Source of the DNA: an uncultured Campylobacter sp.
GTDB lineage: Bacteria; Campylobacterota; Campylobacteria; Campylobacterales; Campylobacteraceae
NCBI RefSeq assembly: GCF_937973075.1
Contig: NZ_CALBWL010000065.1
Coordinates: 62,001 to 126,000 of the forward strand
Reading direction: 5' to 3'
DNA: 64,000 nt
Notes under the pieces: generated by a model
What the model was told of the DNA's origin: nothing
Seen by the model: the letters and a program-made list of their open reading frames with translations, nothing else
The model's database searches: none
Shown: positions 44,882 through 54,372 of the stretch, in pieces
How positions within the stretch are numbered: position 1 is the first letter of the stretch
How the letters are laid out: each line of letters opens with the position of its first letter
Position numbers and translations under genes: made by a program

Positions 44882-46033
44882 TTAAATTTCACGCGTGCCC
44901 TTAAAGTTTGCACGGTAAAAAATCAGCAGCGCGGCGGCTAACGCGGCAAAGCCGCAAAATAGCCCTTGGTAGCTTAAATATTCAAGCGCCTTGCCACCTA
45001 CGGCAGTACCGATACCACCTCCGAAAAATATTGCCGTGCCTATGATCCCAGAGGATAGACCTTTGGCGGAGCCGCAACGAAGCGCTGCGCTTGCTAGGAC
45101 CGACTGCGCGCAAACATAGCCGAATCCCAGCAAAAACGTCCCTACATATGCGGTAGCAGCGAAGCAACTCGCCAAAAGGCACAGCGCCGAAGCGGACGCC
45201 AAAAAGCCGAGGGATAGAATTTCTTTTGGCGGCAACTTCTCTTTTAAATATCTGGCAGCGTTTCCTGCCAAAAAGCAAGCGACGCCGTAAAGCATAAGGC
45301 AGGCTCCGGCAAAATTTGAGCTCAAGCCCAGCTTTTTAAGTAGATAAGCGCCTATGAATGAGTACGCCCCAAGCACGATTACGCCGTTACATAAAGCCAA
45401 AAAATAGCTTCTCAAAAGCGCAGCATCGCCGCGCAAGCTAGCTAGGGATTTTACGAAGCTCTCGCCTTTGCTTTTCGGAGCGTCTTTGAAATTTAGCGTA
45501 AATAGTGATACGAAAGATACCGCAGACAGCGCAGAAAAGGCTAAAAATATCTCCCTCCAAGAAAATCTAGCCACCGCCCACCCGCCTAAAGCCGCACTCA
45601 GTCCCTGCCCTAAAAATACCGAGCCTAGAAATATCGCTACGATTTTTTGTCTATCCTTATCGTCATATGCATCGCCTATAACGCCGAGGCAGACGGCGAT
45701 TATACCCGCCGCCGCGCATCCCGTGCAAAAACGAAATAAAACAAGCCATGCTAGACTTTTTGCGGTGGAGCAAAGAAGCGTAAATATCGCCAAAAAGAGC
45801 ATTAGCAGAATTAAAATTTTACCTCTGCCGTAGCGATCGCTAAGATGTCCGTATACCGGCTGAAGTAAGCCGTATGGGATCAGATATGCCGTCAAAACTG
45901 TGGAGGCGGCGCTTACCTGCATCCCAAACGTATCTGCGATGCTAGGCAGCAGTAGCGATGCGATCCAGTTATCTGCGGCAGAGATTATCCCTGAGGCGAT
46001 GATTAAGAGTAGTAGTCCTTTTTTGCAGCGCAT
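44882..46033 (-). CDS. MFS transporter, drug-efflux type
   Basis: The 383-residue protein has about twelve membrane spans and the signature YGHLSDRYGRGKILIL between helices 2 and 3, placing it in the drug:H+ antiporter group of MFS. The C-terminal half carries FFGGGIGTAVGG. It is likely an exporter with unknown substrate. AAGGAC-like sequences upstream are weak; the gene stands alone between non-coding stretches. Confidence 0.85.
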   Translation of the reverse strand: MRCKKGLLLLIIASGIISAADNWIASLLLPSIADTFGMQVSAASTVLTAYLIPYGLLQPVYGHLSDRYGRGKILILLMLFLAIFTLLCSTAKSLAWLVLFRFCTGCAAAGIIAVCLGVIGDAYDDKDRQKIVAIFLGSVFLGQGLSAALGGWAVARFSWREIFLAFSALSAVSFVSLFTLNFKDAPKSKGESFVKSLASLRGDAALLRSYFLALCNGVIVLGAYSFIGAYLLKKLGLSSNFAGACLMLYGVACFLAGNAARYLKEKLPPKEILSLGFLASASALCLLASCFAATAYVGTFLLGFGYVCAQSVLASAALRCGSAKGLSSGIIGTAIFFGGGIGTAVGGKALEYLSYQGLFCGFAALAAALLIFYRANFKGTREI

Positions 46034-46615
46034 TTTAAATTCCTAAATTTACGTAATTTTAGCCATTATAACTCTTTTGCTAGAAAATTTGGAATTTTAG
46101 CAAGCCCTGCGAATATAAGACGGCGGGCATAGATCGCTAAGTTCGCAGCGGGGGCGCAATGCTGCGGCAAGTATAGCGCTATGGTCGGCATACAATGATG
46201 CGTCTACCTTATAGGGGTGAAGGTAGGCGGTAACGTGAGCAGTGAGTGCATGACTAGTTTTATATTTCTAACTCTTTTTTCGCGTATAAAGCCTTATGAG
46301 AAATAACGCAAATTTAGCAATGCCACGAAGCAAAGCTATAGCATAAGGCAAATAAGGAAAGCCCTAACTTGCAACGCAACCCTACAATAAAATTCAAAAA
46401 TTCTTTAAAATTCTACGCGGATTATGATGCCTGAAAATCAACTAAAATTTTAAGCGCACTACTCCCGCAACACGCTTTTTAGCCACGTAATCTCATCATT
46501 TATAACAAGCCGCAATGAACCATTTGTATATAATTTTGTGCCGCTAGGTTAAATTTAATAGCAGCGGAATTTTGGAATTTTACGAATGCGGGGATTTCAA
46601 CGAGCGCTTGAAATT
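46034..46615 (+). other. Non-coding stretch, nothing recognised
   Basis: Roughly 580 bases between the MFS gene and thiD contain no credible frame on either strand and no RNA I could recognise. Confidence 0.5.
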
Positions 46616-47725
46616 TTAGTCTCGAGAGACGATTTTGATTTCGTTCGCGCAAGATCCGTCAAAGTCCGCGCCGAAGGGATCTTGGACCGTAAAATAATGA
46701 TCTATTGCGCCGCATCCGTGCCCGATCTGCTCACCCCAGCCCAGCGCCCTGCGCACGAAGCCCTTGGCATGGACGACGGCTGCGGGCAGGCTAAGCCCCG
46801 CCGCCAGCGCGCACGCGATCGCGCTTGAGAGCGTGCAGCCCGTACCGTGGGTGTTTTTCGTAGCTACTTTGGATGCGGAAAACTCATGAAATTTGCCGTT
46901 TTCGTACAAAATATCGATCGCTAAATTTGTCAAATCCCCTCCCTCGCCGCTCGGTTTAAAACCAGCGCCTAGGGAGGCTGCGGATAAATTTTGTTCAAAA
47001 GAAGGCTCCGTGCTCGCCGTTAAAATTTCACATTCGCTAGTAAAATTTTCCTCCGCGAAATCCGCGCTCTTCGTCGAGCTCGCAGAATTTTCGCGTGCGC
47101 CATTTTCGCCCATCTCGCGCAATAAGACTTTAAAATTTTGCGCCGTATCCGCCGCGCCCGCTTCCGCCGCAATGCAAGTCGCGCTCGCGCCCGTCAGATC
47201 GCCGCCTTTAATCAAAATCGCGCCACCGAAAAACTGCGAAATTTTAACTGCAGCAGCGCGCATATCGGCTAAGCTTAAAATTTTCATCTCCGCCAAAACC
47301 TCTGCTTCGCGCACGTTGGGCGTGATAATCTCCGCGGCGGGGGCGAGCTTATATTTTAGCGCATGCAGCGCGCTTTGTTTCATCAAAACTCCGCCGCTAG
47401 TAGCGACCATCACGGGATCTAAAACGACGTTTTTCGCGCCGTGCTTGCCCAGGCTCTTTGCGATGGCTTCGGCAACCCCCTCATTGGAGATCATTCCGAT
47501 TTTAACGGCGTCCGGAAAGATGTCGCTAAAAATCGCATCGAGCTGCGCCTCCACAAAATGCGGCGAAACGTCCAACACGCCGAATACGCCGCGCGAATTT
47601 TGCGCCGTAAGCGCCGTAATAGCGCTCATAGCAAACATCTTATGCGCGCTAATCGTCTTGATATCGGCTTGGATGCCGGCACCGCCGCCGCTATCCGAAC
47701 CCGCGATAGTAAGAATTCTTTTCAT
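46616..47725 (-). CDS. thiD: ThiD, HMP/HMP-P kinase with an ~85-residue low-complexity insert
   Basis: ThiD phosphorylates hydroxymethylpyrimidine twice in thiamine synthesis. Family motifs are clear: IAGSDSGGGAGIQADIKT at the N-terminus, DPVMVATSG near 103-111, TPNVREAE near 135-142, ILIKGGD near 170-176 and NTHGTGCTLSSAIA near 291-304. Between KGGD and LAIDILYENG sit ~85 extra residues rich in Ala, Ser, Glu and Asn with no fold signature, where other ThiD proteins have a short loop. A ~25-residue C-terminal extension is also present. At 369 aa it is ~100 longer than usual. The active-site parts are intact. Confidence 0.9.
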   Translation of the reverse strand: MKRILTIAGSDSGGGAGIQADIKTISAHKMFAMSAITALTAQNSRGVFGVLDVSPHFVEAQLDAIFSDIFPDAVKIGMISNEGVAEAIAKSLGKHGAKNVVLDPVMVATSGGVLMKQSALHALKYKLAPAAEIITPNVREAEVLAEMKILSLADMRAAAVKISQFFGGAILIKGGDLTGASATCIAAEAGAADTAQNFKVLLREMGENGARENSASSTKSADFAEENFTSECEILTASTEPSFEQNLSAASLGAGFKPSGEGGDLTNLAIDILYENGKFHEFSASKVATKNTHGTGCTLSSAIACALAAGLSLPAAVVHAKGFVRRALGWGEQIGHGCGAIDHYFTVQDPFGADFDGSCANEIKIVSRD

Positions 47726-47831
47726 AAAAAGCCTTTAAAATTTTAGCGCGATTATATCGAAATTCCGCTATAATTCCGTCCGATATATTATTTTACGGGC
47801 TAAATTTAAGTTTTATTTATATAGTTTTTAT

Positions 47832-47844
47832 TATAATTTATAAT
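47832..47844 (+). promoter_or_regulatory. Overlapping -10 boxes of the efflux operon
   Basis: Two TATAAT hexamers at 47832-47837 and 47839-47844 lie just before the inverted repeat at 47850-47865 and ~60 bp before the first efflux gene. Confidence 0.5.
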
Positions 47845-47849
47845 TTATT

Positions 47850-47865
47850 CGTAATAACTATTACA
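47850..47865. promoter_or_regulatory. CmeR-like operator of the cmeABC-type operon
   Basis: The inverted repeat GTAATA-N2-TATTAC (47851-47864) with its flanks matches 14 of 16 bases of the CmeR-binding repeat I remember from the C. jejuni cmeABC promoter (TGTAATAAATATTACA). It sits directly downstream of the -10 region, a repressing position. Confidence 0.7.
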
Positions 47866-47899
47866 AATACAAAATTTTAACCCAAATAGAGGAAATTAC

Positions 47900-49033
47900 A
47901 TGAAAAAAGTCGCCAGTTTGATTTTCGCAGCATTTTTGGTTTCGGGCTGCTCCTATTTTGAAAAAAAGGAAGATAAAGGCGCGAAGCAAGGCGGTGGGGC
48001 TCCCGCGCTGCCGGTAGGAGTATTTATCGCCAAATCCGCCGATGTGCCGATAATTTTAAAATTTAACGGACAGACCGTAAGCGAGCTTGAGATAATGCTA
48101 AAGCCGCAGGTTTCGGGCACTATCGAAAAGCAGCTTTTCGAGCCGGGGCACAGCGTCAAAAAGGGCGACGTGCTCTACGAGATCGACCGCTCGCGCTATC
48201 AAGCGGCGTTTGACAGCGCAAACGCTAATCTGCAAAACGCCTCGGCGGACTACAAAAGAGCTAAAGCGCTAAAAGCTAGCAACACGATCTCTCAAAAGGA
48301 CTTTGACACCGCAAAAGCCGCATTTATGGTAGCCGAAGCAAATTTTAAAAGCGCCAAGATCGATTTTGACCACTCGCTCGTGACCGCGCCTTTTGACGGC
48401 ATGGCGGGCGATACGCAAAAGGACGTGGGCGCATACGTAAACGTGGGCGAGGATCTGGTTAGGCTTTCTAAATTTGATCCGATCGACGTGGAATTCGGCA
48501 TCGCAGATGTCGATAGACTAGAGCTTGATGCAAATTTAAGAAACGGGCAGTGGGAGCAGCTGGGCCGTCAGGTAAGCATAAATCTCGGCGGCAAGGACTA
48601 CAACGGCACGCTAAGCTTCATCGATAGCGTCATCAATACAAACACAGCGTCAGTCAGCGCTAAAGCTCAAATTCCAAATCCAAGCTTGGAAATTCGCCCG
48701 GGCGTTTTTACCAAAATAAGCGTCGATGGCTTTTATCAGAAAAACGGCTTTAAAATTCCGCAAGTTGCGCTCAAGCAAGATCTTAGCAACACCATAGTCT
48801 ACGTCGTGCAAGACGGCAAGGTCGCTAAAAAGGTGGTCAAAATCGCAGCGCAAGATACCCGCACGGCGACGATTTCAAGCGGATTGCAAGACGGCGATCA
48901 GATCATTTTGGATAATTTTAAAAAGATCAATGTGGGTTCCAAGGTAACTCCCGTACCCGCGAGCACTGATCCTTACGTAGCGGGACAGCCTAACGAACAA
49001 CTATCTCAGAGCAATGCGGAAAGCGGGAAATAA
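47900..49033 (+). CDS. cmeA: RND efflux periplasmic adaptor (CmeA-type)
   Basis: The 377-residue membrane-fusion protein has a lipoprotein signal (VSGCSYF, Cys near residue 19), a lipoyl/barrel-sandwich half (VSGTIEKQLFEPGHSVKKGDVLYEID), a helical hairpin (about 95-150) and the second barrel half (APFDGMAG). It links the inner-membrane pump to the outer-membrane channel. Its stop codon overlaps the start of the pump gene. A CmeR-like operator lies upstream, but no cmeR gene is adjacent (thiD is). Confidence 0.92.
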   Translation: MKKVASLIFAAFLVSGCSYFEKKEDKGAKQGGGAPALPVGVFIAKSADVPIILKFNGQTVSELEIMLKPQVSGTIEKQLFEPGHSVKKGDVLYEIDRSRYQAAFDSANANLQNASADYKRAKALKASNTISQKDFDTAKAAFMVAEANFKSAKIDFDHSLVTAPFDGMAGDTQKDVGAYVNVGEDLVRLSKFDPIDVEFGIADVDRLELDANLRNGQWEQLGRQVSINLGGKDYNGTLSFIDSVINTNTASVSAKAQIPNPSLEIRPGVFTKISVDGFYQKNGFKIPQVALKQDLSNTIVYVVQDGKVAKKVVKIAAQDTRTATISSGLQDGDQIILDNFKKINVGSKVTPVPASTDPYVAGQPNEQLSQSNAESGK

Positions 49034-52000
49034 TGTTTTCTAAATTTTTCATCAACCGCCCCGTCTTTGCCTGCGTCGTTTCGATCATCATCGTAATCGC
49101 GGGCGTTTTGGCTCTTAAAAATTCCTCCGTCGAGGAGTATCCGCAACTCACACCGCCGCAAATCGTCGTAAGCGCTACGTATAGCGGCGCGGATGCGCAG
49201 ACGATCGCCGACGTCGTCGCAGCCCCTCTTGAAAACGCAATTAACGGCGTTGAAAATATGATCTATATGGAAAGCTCAGCAAGCTCCTCGGGCTCTGTTA
49301 GCATCAACGTATACTTTCAAATCGGCACAAATCCAGCAGATGCAAAAGTCAATGTAAATAACCGCGTCACGCCAGCTCTTACGCTACTTCCCGACGAAGT
49401 GCGCCGCTATGGCGTAACCGTCACCGAGCGCAGCAGCACGATGCTGGAGGTGCTTGCGTTTTACGATCCTAGCGAGCAGATGGATGTCGTAGAGATGCAA
49501 AACTACGTAGCTATCAACGTCGTAGATGAGCTAAAACGCGTGCCTGGCGTCGGCGAAGCTCAAGCGCTGGGCACAAAAGATTATGCTATGAGGATCTGGG
49601 TAAAGCCCGAGCTACTTAAGAAATTTAACGTTACGACCGCCGAGATAATCGCCGCAATAAGCGAGCAAAACAGCCAATACGCCGCGGGCAAGATGGGCGA
49701 GCAGCCGATGAACTTAGGCAATCCCTACGTATATGCGATCAAGCCCGAGGGTCGTTTAAAAACCGTCGAAGAATTTGAAAATATCATCATACGCGCGCAA
49801 AAAGATGGGAATTTCTTGCGCGTAAAAGATGTCGCCGATGTCAAACTTGGCGGCGCAAGCTACAATATCTCGGCGAAATTTAACGGTAAAGAGATGGTGC
49901 CTGTGCTTATCTTTATGCAAAGCGGTGCCAACGCTCTAGCCGTAGTTGAAGCGGTAAATAAGCGCATAGACGAGCTTAAGCCGAATTTCCCGGGCGAGCT
50001 GACCTACGGCGTCGCCTACGATACGACGAGCTTCGTAAAGGTCTCTATCGAGGAGGTTATACATACCTTCATTGAAGCGCTGATTTTGGTTATTTTGGTT
50101 ATGTATATGTTTCTGGGCAATATCCGCTCTACGATCATCCCGACTCTTGCCGCTCCAGTGTCGATCTGCGGCGCGTTTATCGGAATTTACGCCTTTGGAT
50201 TTTCTATAAATTTAATCACTCTCTTTGCGCTCATCCTTGCTATCGGTATCGTCGTGGATGATGCGATCATCGTAATCGAAAACGTAGAGAGAATTCTGCA
50301 CGAAGAGCCGCAGTTAAGCGTCAAAGAAGCTACCACGAAAGCGATGGGCGAGATCGTAGCGCCCGTAATCTCGATCGTGCTCGTACTTTCGGCGGTTTTC
50401 GTGCCGGTTGCGTTTATGGAGGGCTTTACGGGGGTTATGCAGAGGCAATTTGCTTTAACGCTCGTGGCTTCGGTATGTTTTTCAGGCTTCGTAGCCCTTA
50501 CACTAACACCCGCACTTTGCGCTCTAATCTTGCAAAAAAAGGAGTCCGAGCCATTTTTCTTCGTAAGATGGTTTAATAATCTTTTTAGCATCTCAACTAA
50601 AATTTACGCCGCAGGCGTCGGCATGGTTCTTCGCCACGTACTAATCAGCCTCGTTTTTGTAGGCATCATCATCTATGCGATGGTGAAGCTTCTTGTGCTC
50701 ACTCCTAGCGGCCTGGTGCCTAACGAGGACAAAGGCTCGATTATGGCGATGACTACGCTTCCGTCTGCATCTACGCTGCCCAGGACGGAAGCCGATCAGG
50801 ATTTCATCGCAAGCATCGCTAAAAAGTATCCAAACGTAAAAGATATAACCCAAATCACGGGATACGATATGCTAGCCGGAGCGCTTAGAGAAAATGCGGG
50901 AGCTTTTTTTATGAAGCTAAAAGACTGGAAGGAGCGCCCCGGCGATGAAAATTCCAACTTCGCCATAGCTGCCGCGCTAAACGGGCAGCTCTACGGCGCC
51001 GATCGCAACTCGATGACCTACGTCGTCACGCCGCCGCCTATTATGGGTCTTTCGCTTACGGGCGGATTTGAGCTCTACGCGCAAAGTACGACGGGCAAGA
51101 GCTACGATGAAATTCGCGCCGATATGGATCGCGTAACCGCCAAAGCTAACCAACATCCCGCTTTAAAACTCGTGCGAACGACGCTGGATACCGATTTCCC
51201 GCAGTATAAGCTCTACGTCGATAAAGAGAAGGTAAAGATGCTAGGCGTTAAGATAGCCGACATTTTCACCGTGCTAAATTCCACCATCGGGCAGTATTAC
51301 ATCAACGACTTTAACCTTATGGGGCGCACGTTCAAGGTCTATATCCGTGCTACGCAAAACTACAGAGACGATCCTAACGATCTAAAATCGCTCTACGTCC
51401 GCAGCGCTAGTGGCGATCTGATACCGTTAAATTCCTTAGTGAGACTTGAGCGCTCGCTGGGTCCTGATTCCGTTAATAGATTTAACGCCTTCCCAGCAGC
51501 GCAGATTATGGGCGAACCAAATACGGGTTATACCTCGGGTCAAGCGATTGCAGCGATCCAAGAGGTTATAAAAGAGGAGCTTCCTAGCGGATATTCTATC
51601 GGCTGGGCGGGCTCCGCGTATCAGGAGGTCAGCGAGACCGGCAAAGGCTCGCAGGCGTTTGTATTTGGAATGATCTTCGTGTTTTTGATCCTGGCGGCTC
51701 AATACGAAAGGTGGCTCATGCCGCTTGCCGTACTTACCGCCGTGCCGTTTTCGGTATTCGGCGCGCTCGTGTTTACATATTTCCGCGGGCTGAATAACGA
51801 CATATATTTTCAGATCGGCTTGCTGCTTCTAATCGGTCTGGCGGCGAAAAACGCGATTTTGATCGTGGAATTTGCGATGAACGAGCACCTAAACAACCAC
51901 CGACCGATCGCAGAAGCTGCCGTAGAGGCCGCCAAGATGAGGTTCCGCCCTATCGTGATGACGAGCCTTGCGTTCGGCCTCGGCGTGCTTCCGATGGTTA

Positions 52001-52191
52001 TCGCTACCGGCGCAGGCGCTGCTAGCCGCCATGCGCTAGGAACCGGCGTCGTAGGTGGAATGCTCGCGGCATCTACGATCGCGATCTTTTTCGTGCCGCT
52101 GTTTTTCTACCTGCTCGAAAGCTTCAACGCTTGGCTTGATAGACGCGGCAAAAAAGTCCAAACTAACGAGGTGAACGATGAAAATAAATAA
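49033..52191 (+). CDS. cmeB: RND efflux pump inner-membrane transporter (CmeB-type)
   Basis: The 1052-residue HAE1-family proton/drug antiporter has twelve membrane spans and two large periplasmic loops. Landmarks are FINRPVFACVVSIII at the N-terminus, the proton-relay segment GIVVDDAIIVIENVER (paired Asp in TM4) and GLAAKNAILIVEFA in TM10 with the essential Lys. Length is standard. It exports bile salts and antibiotics in campylobacters. The ATG overlaps the TAA of the adaptor gene, and its end overlaps cmeC by 14 bp. Confidence 0.95.
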   Translation: MFSKFFINRPVFACVVSIIIVIAGVLALKNSSVEEYPQLTPPQIVVSATYSGADAQTIADVVAAPLENAINGVENMIYMESSASSSGSVSINVYFQIGTNPADAKVNVNNRVTPALTLLPDEVRRYGVTVTERSSTMLEVLAFYDPSEQMDVVEMQNYVAINVVDELKRVPGVGEAQALGTKDYAMRIWVKPELLKKFNVTTAEIIAAISEQNSQYAAGKMGEQPMNLGNPYVYAIKPEGRLKTVEEFENIIIRAQKDGNFLRVKDVADVKLGGASYNISAKFNGKEMVPVLIFMQSGANALAVVEAVNKRIDELKPNFPGELTYGVAYDTTSFVKVSIEEVIHTFIEALILVILVMYMFLGNIRSTIIPTLAAPVSICGAFIGIYAFGFSINLITLFALILAIGIVVDDAIIVIENVERILHEEPQLSVKEATTKAMGEIVAPVISIVLVLSAVFVPVAFMEGFTGVMQRQFALTLVASVCFSGFVALTLTPALCALILQKKESEPFFFVRWFNNLFSISTKIYAAGVGMVLRHVLISLVFVGIIIYAMVKLLVLTPSGLVPNEDKGSIMAMTTLPSASTLPRTEADQDFIASIAKKYPNVKDITQITGYDMLAGALRENAGAFFMKLKDWKERPGDENSNFAIAAALNGQLYGADRNSMTYVVTPPPIMGLSLTGGFELYAQSTTGKSYDEIRADMDRVTAKANQHPALKLVRTTLDTDFPQYKLYVDKEKVKMLGVKIADIFTVLNSTIGQYYINDFNLMGRTFKVYIRATQNYRDDPNDLKSLYVRSASGDLIPLNSLVRLERSLGPDSVNRFNAFPAAQIMGEPNTGYTSGQAIAAIQEVIKEELPSGYSIGWAGSAYQEVSETGKGSQAFVFGMIFVFLILAAQYERWLMPLAVLTAVPFSVFGALVFTYFRGLNNDIYFQIGLLLLIGLAAKNAILIVEFAMNEHLNNHRPIAEAAVEAAKMRFRPIVMTSLAFGLGVLPMVIATGAGAASRHALGTGVVGGMLAASTIAIFFVPLFFYLLESFNAWLDRRGKKVQTNEVNDENK

Positions 52192-53635
52192 CGCTCTTTT
52201 AAGCGCCTTGACGCTTGGAATTTTACTCTGCGGCTGCAACTTCAAGCCCGTCACGCCGCAGAAACAGACCGGCTTTAAGGCGGATTACGCAAGCACGAAC
52301 GTTAGCACGCAGTGGTGGAAAAGCTTTAACGATCCGCAGCTAAATGCCCTTATCCAAAGCGCGCTGGAACAAAATTCCGACCTGCAAACCGCGCTGAATA
52401 ACGTCGAGTACGCGCGCGTAAATTTGGGACTGAATAAGCTAGAATATTTGCCGAACGTAAATTTAAGCGGCAGCGCGGTGCGCCAAAATAATTTCGGCAA
52501 CCAGCCCGATCGCAACTCCCACGGCGCGTATCAGATCGGCGCCGTGCTAAGCTACGAGATCGATCTTTGGGGGCGCGTGCGCAACAGCGTAGATTCGGCG
52601 CGATCGCGATTTAATGCGACGAAATACGACTACGAAACCGCTAAAAATACGATTACTAGCACGGTTGCGACGACCTATTTTACGCTACTAGCACTAAAGC
52701 AACAGGAGAAAATTTTAAAAGACAGCCTAAAAAGCTATCAAGATACGCAAAACTACCGCAAAAAACAGCTCGATGCGGGCGCGGTTAGCGAGATCGTATT
52801 TTATCAGGCCAAAGCCGCGGTGCAAAGCGCCGAGGCAAACCTCATAAGCGTGCAAAATCAGCTCTCCGCGGCGCAGACCTCGCTAAATATCCTAACGGGT
52901 AAGAGCTACGATGAAATTTTACGCGGCGCGCCGCAGACCGCTGCGAAAATGCCTAGCGCTCCGCAGATTCCAAGCGGAATCCCAAGCGACGTGATCCTAC
53001 ATCGCCCGGACGTCGCAAGCTCGCTCGAAAATCTGCGCTCAAGCAACTTCTTAGTGGGCGTCGCCAAGGCAGGCTACTTCCCTACCTTCTCGCTTACGGG
53101 CTCGGCGGGATATGCAAGCGGCGAGTTTGATAGGCTGTTTACAGCAAGCGCAAGCACGTGGAATATAGGCGGCTCGCTCGTAGGACCGCTACTTGACTTC
53201 GGCCGCCAAAAAAGGCGCGTAGAGCTTGCGAATTTAGAGCAAAACGCGAGCTTCATCGCATACGACAAGGCGCTTAAAACCGCTTTCGGCGACGTTCGCG
53301 ATGCGCTTGTCGGCGTGCAAAACGCCAAACTAAGGCAGGCAAGCCTCGCCGATCTCGTCGCTTCGCAGAGCAAAATTTATTCAAACGCCTCAAGCAGGTA
53401 TCAGGCGGGCTACAGCGACCATCTGGAGTTTTTGGATTCACAGCGAAACCTGCTTAGCGCGCAGCTAAATAAAGTGCAGGCAGATCTTGACGTGCTAAGC
53501 GCGACGGTAAACGCCTACAAGGCGCTCGGCGGCGGCTTTAGCATAGAAGATAGCGAAATAAAGGCGCTTATCGGCGCCGAGCAGGACGTGCAGCCCGATA
53601 TGTCCGCCTTCCCGAAGGATAGAATTTTTAATTAG
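52178..53635 (+). CDS. cmeC: RND efflux outer-membrane channel (CmeC/NodT family)
   Basis: The 485-residue TolC-family lipoprotein (lipobox LLCGC, Cys near residue 19) carries two repeated OEP domains. The first has WWKSFNDPQLNALI and the second HRPDVASSLENLRSSNFLVGVAKAGYFP, FSLTGSAGY and SRYQAGYSDHLEFLDSQR. It forms the trimeric outer-membrane tunnel of the pump. It overlaps cmeB by 14 bp with GAGG upstream of its ATG. Confidence 0.93.
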   Translation: MKINNALLSALTLGILLCGCNFKPVTPQKQTGFKADYASTNVSTQWWKSFNDPQLNALIQSALEQNSDLQTALNNVEYARVNLGLNKLEYLPNVNLSGSAVRQNNFGNQPDRNSHGAYQIGAVLSYEIDLWGRVRNSVDSARSRFNATKYDYETAKNTITSTVATTYFTLLALKQQEKILKDSLKSYQDTQNYRKKQLDAGAVSEIVFYQAKAAVQSAEANLISVQNQLSAAQTSLNILTGKSYDEILRGAPQTAAKMPSAPQIPSGIPSDVILHRPDVASSLENLRSSNFLVGVAKAGYFPTFSLTGSAGYASGEFDRLFTASASTWNIGGSLVGPLLDFGRQKRRVELANLEQNASFIAYDKALKTAFGDVRDALVGVQNAKLRQASLADLVASQSKIYSNASSRYQAGYSDHLEFLDSQRNLLSAQLNKVQADLDVLSATVNAYKALGGGFSIEDSEIKALIGAEQDVQPDMSAFPKDRIFN

Positions 53636-53860
53636 CTTTAAATTTACGGGCGGCGCGAAATTTTAAAATACCCGTAAATTTTAAGCGCAGCCCGGCTTTT
53701 ACGGCGCAAGCGGATGTATGAAAGAAAAAATCTACTTGCGCTTTTTAAATTTAGCCCCGCGGCGGGCGGCAAGTCCAAATTTCAAAGATAATCTAAATTT
53801 TAAAATATCCGCAGCAAGGTAAAGTCGTCGCTCGGCTAGGAAGTGCAAAGCGGCTTGGCT

Positions 53861-53980
53861 TAGTGGCGCGGTAGAATTTTAGGCGCGTGGTAGAATTTTA
53901 AGCGGCACGGCGAAATTACAAGCAGCGCGATAGAATTCCAAACGCTGCGGCGAAATTCCAAGCGCTGCGTTTTAAATTTA
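53861..53980 (+). repeat. Six degenerate 20-bp tandem units
   Basis: Between the efflux operon and tRNA-Ser, bases 53861-53980 fall into six consecutive 20-base units of the pattern (A/T)GCGGCGCGGTAGAATTTTA. Each has a GC-rich half followed by GAATT or AAATT. Units differ at several positions and have no spacers, so this is not a CRISPR. The remaining gap (53636-53860 and 53981-54010) holds nothing recognised. Confidence 0.6.
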
Positions 53981-54010
53981 AAAGCGAGCGGTTGCGCGCC
54001 GAAACGGAAT

Positions 54011-54039
54011 TTGGCAAAATTTTAGATTTTCGCTATAAT
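54011..54039 (+). promoter_or_regulatory. Promoter of tRNA-Ser
   Basis: TTGGCA (54011-54016) and TATAAT (54034-54039) are separated by 17 bp, a near-consensus sigma-70 promoter; the tRNA begins 15 bases later. Confidence 0.75.
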
Positions 54040-54054
54040 CGCGACTTTGAATTT

Positions 54055-54142
54055 AGATGGGTGTCCGAGCGGTTGAAGGAGCACGCCTGGAACGCGTGTA
54101 AAGTGCAAGCTTTCGAGGGTTCGAATCCCTTCCCATCTGCCA
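54055..54142 (+). tRNA. tRNA-Ser (anticodon GGA)
   Basis: Class II tRNA. The acceptor AGATGGG pairs with CCCATCT, then G and CCA. The anticodon stem CACGC/GCGTG encloses CTGGAAC, giving GGA. A long variable arm and GGTTCGAATCC T-arm are present. Confidence 0.93.
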
Positions 54143-54372
54143 CTATCTTAAAATTTCATCCCCGCAAAACTCTGAAATTTCGCTTTCCTACTCGGCGTAA
54201 ATTTTATAAATTTAAAGCCAAAATTCCACCCTTGCCGTAAATTTAACGATCAAAGACAAAATTTCCTCCTCCGAAAATCAAGCCCCAAAGCCACCTAAAT
54301 TCTATCTCTACGCCCGCCGTTTACCGATATTGCGCTAAAATTCCTTTTAAATTTTACTTTAAAGGAGAGAAA

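Noticed and set aside
46893..47738. 281-codon frame opposite thiD
   Set aside because: Complete overlap with a conserved kinase on the other strand; composition (Ala/Ser/Pro-rich) is that of a shadow frame.
53861..53980. Possible CRISPR array
   Set aside because: Units are contiguous and degenerate with no spacers and no cas genes nearby; treated as a tandem repeat.
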